In this document: piece after piece, positions 59,158-64,000 of the stretch
How positions within the stretch are numbered: position 1 is the stretch's first letter
Layout of the letters: every line of letters starts with the position of its first letter
Assembly: GCF_000511355.1 (NCBI RefSeq)
Contig: NC_023135.1
Coordinates: 2,692,371-2,756,370 of the forward strand
Length of the DNA: 64,000 bases
From: Leisingera methylohalidivorans DSM 14336
GTDB lineage: Bacteria; Pseudomonadota; Alphaproteobacteria; Rhodobacterales; Rhodobacteraceae
Reading direction: 5' to 3'
The notes under the pieces: model-generated
Database searches by the model: none
What the model was told of the DNA's origin: nothing
The model's input: only the letters and a program-made list of their open reading frames with translations
Program-made: the position numbers and the translations under genes

Positions 59158-60000
59158 ATGCAACCTCCCCGCAACGGTCCCGGCTGGCTGGCCGCAAATC
59201 TGGACGGAGACACGCTTTCAGCCTGGGAAGTGGCCGGCGGCACAGCGGGGCCGGCCCAAGTGCTGCGCCTGCAGGACAGCCGCCCGCCTGCGCTGGCGGC
59301 AGCGCTGCGGCAGGTGCTGGGCGGCGCGCTGCGCCCGGTGCTGCTGGGCGGCAGTGCCCTGGCGCCGCCGCATCCGGTCCCGGTGCGGCCTGCGGAGCTG
59401 CCTGCGGTCAAAACGGATTTGGACGGCATGCCGGTTCACGCCCTGCCAGGGTTGAGCCAGTCCGCCCCCTGCGGACTGATGCGAGGCGCCGTGGCCGCCA
59501 TCAGCGGCTTCCTGCGGCTGAACCCGGATTGGGACGGGGTGATCTGCCTGCCAGGAGCGGTGACGCATTGGGTGCAGATAAGCGCCCGGGAGGCGGTCAG
59601 TTTTCAAGGTGCTTTGACCGCTCGGCTGGCACAAGCAGCGGTACAGGGCATGGCGCTGGACACGGCAGGCCCCTGGGACAACGCTGCATTGGCTGAGGCG
59701 GTGGCAGACAGCATTGCCAAACCCGAACATCTGGCGGCACGGCTGGCCGCGGTTCAGGCGGCCGCAGCGCTGGGGCAACTGCCTGCAGAAACGGCACGGG
59801 CGCAGATTTGGGGACATTTTCTGGGCGCCGAGCTGGCAGCCGCCCGGCCTTACTGGCTGGGCCAGAATCTGGCCTTGATCGCCGAACCGTCTCAGCAGGC
59901 GCTCTATGCCGCCGCTTTGGGGGCGCAGGCGCTGCCGGTCACCTTGGCGGACCATGCCCGCATGACGCTGGAAGGGCTGAAAGGGGCCTGGCCCGGTTAG
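59158..60000 (+). CDS. Divergent 2-dehydro-3-deoxygalactonokinase-like protein
   Basis: 280 residues resembling DgoK of the De Ley-Doudoroff galactonate pathway. The central block GLMRGAVAAISGFLRLNPDW followed by GVICLPGAVTHWVQISAREA parallels the family's MRGEETQ and LPGTHSKWV segments, but several conserved residues are changed (RGAVAAI for RGEETQ, LPGAVTHW for LPGTHSKW). No aldolase (DgoA) or dehydrogenase partner is adjacent. It may phosphorylate another sugar acid or have lost activity. Ala/Leu-rich composition raises the chance of distant rather than functional similarity. Confidence 0.5.
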   Translation: MQPPRNGPGWLAANLDGDTLSAWEVAGGTAGPAQVLRLQDSRPPALAAALRQVLGGALRPVLLGGSALAPPHPVPVRPAELPAVKTDLDGMPVHALPGLSQSAPCGLMRGAVAAISGFLRLNPDWDGVICLPGAVTHWVQISAREAVSFQGALTARLAQAAVQGMALDTAGPWDNAALAEAVADSIAKPEHLAARLAAVQAAAALGQLPAETARAQIWGHFLGAELAAARPYWLGQNLALIAEPSQQALYAAALGAQALPVTLADHARMTLEGLKGAWPG

Positions 60001-60094
60001 ATGAACCGCACGCCGGCCTTCTCCACACTGGCAGCCGGCGCACAGGACTGCGTCCTGCCTGCAGTCAGCCAGGACGTCTCAAGGCAAACCAGTG

Positions 60095-60195
60095 CGCTCC
60101 CGCGCCTGCGGGTGCCCCGGCTGCGCCGGTCCCCTTTGGCAGCCTTGGGCGTAGCGCAGGCCTTCCGGGAGGAAGGCCGAAGCCGGGCGGGAGCG
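60095..60195. repeat. CTCCCGC-type intergenic element, copy B
   Basis: Ends CGCTCCCGC (60095-60103) and GCGGGAGCG (60187-60195) are perfectly complementary. The body matches the element at 51264 over 60 bases, including GGCTGCGCC and GCCTTGGGCGT. An inner perfect 8-bp hairpin GGCCTTCC / GGAAGGCC lies at 60159-60178. It fills the gap between convergent genes and probably terminates both. Confidence 0.65.
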
Positions 60196-60216
60196 TTTCG
60201 AGGGTATCGGGTGGTG

Positions 60217-61017
60217 TCAGGTTTCTGCCTTGTACCGGCAGCCCTTGCCGGGCGGTTCTTCCGGCGGTCCAGCAAAACACTGGGCAATCTGCATCCAGCT
60301 GACGGCTGCCCCGCCTGACAGCTGAAGCCTTGTGTCAGCAATGCTGCGCACCTGGGTGACCACCTGGGCAAACTCCACCGCAGAGCCTTTGACAAAACCC
60401 GCCTCCTGCGGCGTGTTCCAGTCCCAGACCGCTCCGGACGGCCCGGTCAGCTGCACAAAGGGCGCAGGCTCCGGCACCGCCAGCCCGCGGTTGCGGAAAC
60501 TCCAGCCGTAGGTCGCCACCCCCAGATGGGCGATGTTGCGGATGCGGTCCTGCTCCTGCCGCTCCCGGCCCAGGAGGTCGAATATCTCCTGTCCGTGCGC
60601 CCAGGTCTCCATCTGCCGGGCCGTGACCGAGCTGAGCGCGCTCATGCCCGGCCCGATCCATTTCAACCGCCGTTTGGGATCCGCCTTGGCAAAGGCATCT
60701 GCACAAGTCTCCGCCCCGAGCCGCCAAGACTCAAACAGCGCCCGCCCCGACAGGCCGTTCAGCCATGGGAATTGGCAGTCCAGGATGGGCTTGCCCGCCT
60801 GCATGTCCCGCTGCACCGGCGCAATGAAGGCGGTAAAGGCCTCATCTCCCTGCAATGCAATCTCCGCTGCAGCGTTGAACAGATGCAGATGCCCCAGCAC
60901 GTGATCAATGGTCCACCCCTTGAACTGGGTCGCGCGGTGGAAGCCCGCCTCTGGCAGATCCTCTAGAATCGCCGCCAAAGCGCGGCTTTCGGCACGGAAA
61001 TCTTCGGCCTGCTGCAT
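60217..61017 (-). CDS. TIGR03084-family protein (DinB/maleylpyruvate isomerase-like)
   Basis: 266 residues. The N-terminal four-helix-bundle region (FRAESRALAAILEDLPEAGF, FKGWTIDHVLGHLHLFNAAA) is of the mycothiol-dependent maleylpyruvate isomerase / DinB type, with His residues positioned to bind a metal (GHLHL; ETWAHGQEIFDLLG). The C-terminal part (VWDWNTPQEAGFVKGSAVEF, AVSWMQIAQCFAGPPEEPPG) matches the TIGR03084 family. The reaction is unknown; alphaproteobacteria generally do not make mycothiol. The ATG follows GGGGAG. It lies 90 bases downstream of the phosphotransferase gene in the same direction. Confidence 0.8.
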   Translation of the reverse strand: MQQAEDFRAESRALAAILEDLPEAGFHRATQFKGWTIDHVLGHLHLFNAAAEIALQGDEAFTAFIAPVQRDMQAGKPILDCQFPWLNGLSGRALFESWRLGAETCADAFAKADPKRRLKWIGPGMSALSSVTARQMETWAHGQEIFDLLGRERQEQDRIRNIAHLGVATYGWSFRNRGLAVPEPAPFVQLTGPSGAVWDWNTPQEAGFVKGSAVEFAQVVTQVRSIADTRLQLSGGAAVSWMQIAQCFAGPPEEPPGKGCRYKAET

Positions 61018-61107
61018 GTCTGCTCCCCGGTTCAGTCCGGTTTCAGACTAGCGGCCGGGCAAAAAGGCCAGAACCCTGAACCGCACGTCACACACGCGAA
61101 AAAGGCG

Positions 61108-62121
61108 CTACCCTTCGGACATCGCCCGGAACGCGCGCCCGGCAGCCTCGAAGTTGCGGCAGAGCGGCGCGGTAAGCCTGGACTGTGCGGCATAGTAGGC
61201 ACCGGTCCGGCACAGCTGAGCGGCAAACTCCGGATGCACCCCGGCATCATCATATTTGCGCACCCGCTCCTGGCTGAGCCAGCCGCGGTTTTTGACCTCT
61301 TTCTGGATCAGTTCCAGCCGCTGGATGCAATGCAAGGCGGTGTAGGCCGAAAGATACTCCAAATACGCGCCGATCTCATGGCCGCAGCCGGGGTCGAAAG
61401 TCTCGATCATCACATCGGCCATTTGATCGGGGGCGATGGGCCAGGTCTCATCCCCGATCAACCAGGCGAAATCCTCGGCCCCGTGGCGCAGGCCCGCATA
61501 TTCGAAATCAAACCAGCGCACGAACCCGTCGTCCCCGATCGCGGCATTGCCCGCGCGGCAGTCCCATTTCAGAAACTGAACGCCGGGCTGTTCCATGAAT
61601 TCGGCCACTGCCGGATAGTCGAATGAATCGGGGATGCCCATCGAATAGGCTTCCAGAGCCCCGGCCGAGCTGACAAAATTGCGGATCCAGCTGCGGTTGG
61701 CGCCAAGATGCGGCAGCACGCTGTGCAGCTCTGTCTTGCGGGCGGCCGCCTGGATGCGGAAGATCGCGGCGCAAGCCTCTGCCGCCAGTTCCAGCTGATC
61801 GTCCGGCGCATGTTCGATGATCTCTTCGCTGAGCCGGATCTGACCGGTGTCGGATTGAAACAGCACGTCATTGTGAACTCCCAGCACCCGTGGAATGTCA
61901 TCGCAATGGGGCGCCAGCTGCTCAAGCACGAAGGCCTCCAGATGGGTGCGCCGGAAATTGGCGCGCAGGGTGGCGATCACGGTGCGGTCGTCGAAATGCA
62001 GCCGCAAGGAGGAACGCGACTTTCCGCCCGGTGCCGAAATTTCCTGCGGTTCTGCACCCAGAACCGCGCGGGCCGCCCCTGCGATATACGCGGAGCGGTC
62101 GTCAAATCTGCCATCAGCCAT
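61108..62121 (-). CDS. APH/choline-kinase-like phosphotransferase
   Basis: 337 residues with an aminoglycoside phosphotransferase-type kinase fold. The catalytic loop reads FLKWDCRAGNAAIG (Asp and Asn in D-x-R-x-x-N) and the metal site is RWFDFEYAGLRHGAEDFAWL (Asp in place of DFG). The N-terminal lobe (SRSSLRLHFDDRTVIATLRA) has a less typical nucleotide loop. The substrate is unknown; such proteins phosphorylate sugars, choline or other alcohols as often as antibiotics. GGAGG precedes the ATG. Possibly co-transcribed with the TIGR03084 gene. Confidence 0.78.
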   Translation of the reverse strand: MADGRFDDRSAYIAGAARAVLGAEPQEISAPGGKSRSSLRLHFDDRTVIATLRANFRRTHLEAFVLEQLAPHCDDIPRVLGVHNDVLFQSDTGQIRLSEEIIEHAPDDQLELAAEACAAIFRIQAAARKTELHSVLPHLGANRSWIRNFVSSAGALEAYSMGIPDSFDYPAVAEFMEQPGVQFLKWDCRAGNAAIGDDGFVRWFDFEYAGLRHGAEDFAWLIGDETWPIAPDQMADVMIETFDPGCGHEIGAYLEYLSAYTALHCIQRLELIQKEVKNRGWLSQERVRKYDDAGVHPEFAAQLCRTGAYYAAQSRLTAPLCRNFEAAGRAFRAMSEG

Positions 62122-62484
62122 CCCAGGCCTCCTTTCCCACCTGCCGCCCGAAACCGGTGCGGATTCCCCTTTATGAGGTCACACCCTGGCAGCAAAAGAC
62201 GGCGCTTTTCGGGACAGACTTGGGCATTTCCAGCGCTTTAATGGCCGATTCGGGCGTTGGCGGCCGGCCCGCATTGACTGATTGGAACTGCGGGCTGGAC
62301 AATACGGCCTGCACCAGGCGGTTTGTTTCCTAATCCACTCCGCGTTCGCCAAAAAATTGTCTAAAATACGACTAAAGTTTGGCCGCTCCAGCCCGTTTCC
62401 CTACGCTTGCTCAATCCGCGTCTGCGGCAGGCGGAAAGCTGCAGCGCCGCTGTGTTTCAAGAATTTATCTGGGGGTAGAAATAA
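62122..62484. other. 363-base divergent gap before the repeat protein
   Basis: No plausible gene. A distinctly AT-rich patch at 62345-62380 (AAAAAATTGTCTAAAATACGA) is the most promoter-like spot and lies about 110-140 bases before the ATG at 62485. GGGGG at 62471-62475 is the probable ribosome-binding site. No operator-like repeat was recognised. Confidence 0.5.
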
Positions 62485-64000
62485 ATGGGCCGGGGACATT
62501 ATTCGAATGACTGGGGACGCGGGGATGCGTCCTGGGGCGGCAAGCAGGCTTGCGGCGGCAATAGCTATTACAACGGCGGCGTGCAAGGCGGGGATTTCGG
62601 CCGCTGGTACGACAGCACCCTGTCTGACCGCTATGGCTGGAAAGGCAAGGGCAGCCAAGACTGGTGGCAAGAAAAGGACCAGGACGAAACCGGCGACACC
62701 GAAGGGTCAGGTGGCAGCAAGGGGTCCGGCGGTACCAAAGGATCCGGCGGCACCAAAGGATCCGGCGGCACCAAAGGATCCGGCGGCACCAAGGGATCTG
62801 GCGGCACCAAAGGCTCCGGCGGCACCAAAGGATCCGGCGGCACCAAGGGATCCGGCGGCACCAAGGGGTCCGGCGGCACCAAGGGATCCGGCGGCACCAA
62901 GGGTTCCGGCGGCACCAAGGGATCCGGCGGCACCAAAGGCTCCGGCGGCACCAAAGGATCCGGCGGCACCAAAGGCTCCGGCGGCACCAAAGGCTCCGGC
63001 GGCACCAAAGGGTCCGGCGGCACCAAAGGATCCGGCGGCACCAAGGGCTCCGGCGGCACCAAAGGCTCCGGCGGCACCAAAGGGTCCGGCGGCACCAAAG
63101 GATCCGGCGGCACCAAAGGCTCCGGCGGCACCAAAGGGTCCGGCGGCACCAAAGGATCCGGCGGCACCAAAGGCTCCGGCGGCACCAAAGGCTCCGGCGG
63201 CACCAAGGGATCCGGCGGCACCAAGGGGTCCGGCGGCACCAAGGGATCCGGCGGCACCAAAGGGTCCGGCGGCACCAAAGGGTCCGGCGGCACCAAGGGG
63301 TCCGGCGGCACCAAAGGCTCCGGCGGCACCAAAGGGTCCGGCGGCACCAAGGGCTGCGGCGGAAAGAGCCATCACGGCAATAAGCATTGGTGGTACCGCG
63401 AAGAAGACGATTGGAACGGCAGTGGGACTGGCGGATCAGGCGGCACCGGAGGCTCCGGTGGATCCGGCGGCACCAAAGGCTGCGGCTCTGGCACCAAGGG
63501 CACAGGTACCGGCGGCTCAGGCACGGGCGGATCAGGTACTGGCGGATCAGGTACCGGCGGCTCGGGTACTGGCGGTTCTGGATCCGGCGGCTCGGGTACT
63601 GGCGGTTCTGGATCCGGCGGTTCTGGATCCGGCGGCACGAAGGGATCCGGCGGAACCAAGGGCACTGGAGATGACGGCGGCAGTGACGGCAAAACCTCGG
63701 TCGCGTTCGAGATCGGCGGCAATGGCGATCCCAGTGTCTCTGTCGAGGTGCTGCAGACCCCGCAAGGGCAGCTGTTCATCAAAATGGAGCCGACCTCCTG
63801 GGATGGCGAAGTTGCAGATATCGACGGGCTGTTCTTCAACATGACGGATGATGACAGCGTCGACGGGTTGAATTTCTTCCCGGATGAGAACTCGCTGCCG
63901 GTCACCGGCCATGCGGCCAGTGCCAATGCGGTCAATGCGCTGGACACCGGCACCACCGTGCCCGGCAGTTTTGACGGCATGGTGCAATTCGGCCAGGAGC
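62485..64000 (+). CDS. GSGGTK hexapeptide-repeat protein, 5' part (runs off window)
   Basis: First 505 codons, no stop before the window edge. The N-terminus (GRGHYSNDWGRGDASWGG; CGGNSYYNGGV) is rich in Gly, Trp and Tyr. 36 tandem GSGG(T/S)K units follow at residues 74-289, then a segment with HHGNKHWWYREEDDW. A second Gly/Ser/Thr-rich stretch (TGGSGTGGSG type) precedes an acidic non-repetitive domain (VAFEIGGNGDPSVSVEVLQT ... DDSVDGLNFFPDENSLPVTG). No classical signal peptide is present, which fits type I secretion from a distal C-terminal signal. The other frames are also open across the repeat, but only this one continues into protein-like sequence. Probable surface or matrix protein. Confidence 0.8.
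   Translation, partial: MGRGHYSNDWGRGDASWGGKQACGGNSYYNGGVQGGDFGRWYDSTLSDRYGWKGKGSQDWWQEKDQDETGDTEGSGGSKGSGGTKGSGGTKGSGGTKGSGGTKGSGGTKGSGGTKGSGGTKGSGGTKGSGGTKGSGGTKGSGGTKGSGGTKGSGGTKGSGGTKGSGGTKGSGGTKGSGGTKGSGGTKGSGGTKGSGGTKGSGGTKGSGGTKGSGGTKGSGGTKGSGGTKGSGGTKGSGGTKGSGGTKGSGGTKGSGGTKGSGGTKGSGGTKGSGGTKGSGGTKGSGGTKGCGGKSHHGNKHWWYREEDDWNGSGTGGSGGTGGSGGSGGTKGCGSGTKGTGTGGSGTGGSGTGGSGTGGSGTGGSGSGGSGTGGSGSGGSGSGGTKGSGGTKGTGDDGGSDGKTSVAFEIGGNGDPSVSVEVLQTPQGQLFIKMEPTSWDGEVADIDGLFFNMTDDDSVDGLNFFPDENSLPVTGHAASANAVNALDTGTTVPGSFDGMVQFGQE
62704..63351 (+). repeat. 36 tandem 18-base repeats encoding GSGG(T/S)K
   Basis: 648 bases, exactly 36 units of 18 bases, consensus GGNTCCGGCGGCACCAAR; the first unit encodes GSGGSK and the other 35 GSGGTK. 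Variation is almost entirely at third positions of the Gly and Lys codons, in higher-order patterns that suggest recent block duplication. Copy number is likely to vary between strains and could be misassembled from short reads. Confidence 0.9.

Noticed and set aside
62704..63351. Possible CRISPR array
   Set aside because: Units are contiguous 18-base repeats with no spacers, and they encode a regular peptide.
62282..63844. Open frame reading the hexapeptide array as PAAPKDPAAPK-type repeats, and minus-strand frames reading it as PLVPPD or GAAG repeats
   Set aside because: A repeat of 18 bases without stops is open in several frames. Only the frame from 62485 has a ribosome-binding site and continues into a non-repetitive acidic domain.

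Overview
The window looks like chromosomal DNA of a marine alphaproteobacterium, most likely a roseobacter-type Rhodobacteraceae (Leisingera/Phaeobacter/Ruegeria relatives). This rests on uniformly high GC, a CDP-choline-type phosphatidylcholine synthase, CtrA-type boxes, the YcjX/DUF697 pair, a family III truncated globin, the GDCCVxC protein, and short dispersed intergenic repeats containing GAGTATT. The family placement is inference from gene content; no 16S or tRNA gene is present.

Positions 1-13,000 carry ordinary chromosomal genes: the 3' part of xerC, a small Cys-rich GDCCVxC protein, pcs, ogt, two tandem secreted LysM/solute-binding-like proteins, ileS, a truncated haemoglobin, and an overlapping ycjX-GNAT-DUF697 operon. 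Two TTAA-N7-TTAAC boxes suggest that a 130-aa protein and a membrane-anchored Ala/Pro-rich protein belong to the CtrA regulon. Positions 13,000-29,300 hold truA, a NYN/LOTUS RNase-like protein, a 2-hydroxyacid dehydrogenase, a flavodoxin-fold reductase, an isolated gcvH, a glutamine synthetase-family gene divergent from an iclR regulator, a GAPDH, a membrane protein with a winged-helix regulator, tamA-tamB and a glucokinase.

Positions 29,400-58,800 form a Wzx/Wzy-type exopolysaccharide locus: initiating sugar-phosphate transferase (ExoY-like), Wzz-like chain-length protein, a CpsD-like ATPase that has lost its P-loop lysine, Wzx-like flippase, Wzy/ligase-like polymerase, a WecG/TagA transferase, five further glycosyltransferases and an AraC-type regulator. 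At its centre is an uninterrupted, mostly translationally coupled seven-gene operon (34,234-51,228): type I PKS (KS-AT-KR-DH-ACP-TE), GT2, an NRPS of unusual build (formyltransferase, half condensation domain, adenylation domain split by a luciferase-like monooxygenase, carrier protein), a phosphopantetheinyl transferase, two SGNH-hydrolase-like proteins (one fused to a glycosidase-like region) and another GT2. The arrangement suggests a polyketide/amino-acid product that is glycosylated or attached to the polysaccharide. This operon is the most promising candidate for an undescribed system here.

Positions 59,000-64,000 hold a divergent DgoK-like kinase, a TIGR03084-family protein and an APH-like phosphotransferase. 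Last is the first 505 codons of a protein dominated by 36 tandem GSGG(T/S)K hexapeptides followed by an acidic domain; it runs off the window. Several intergenic gaps between convergent genes hold related inverted-repeat elements that probably act as bidirectional terminators.
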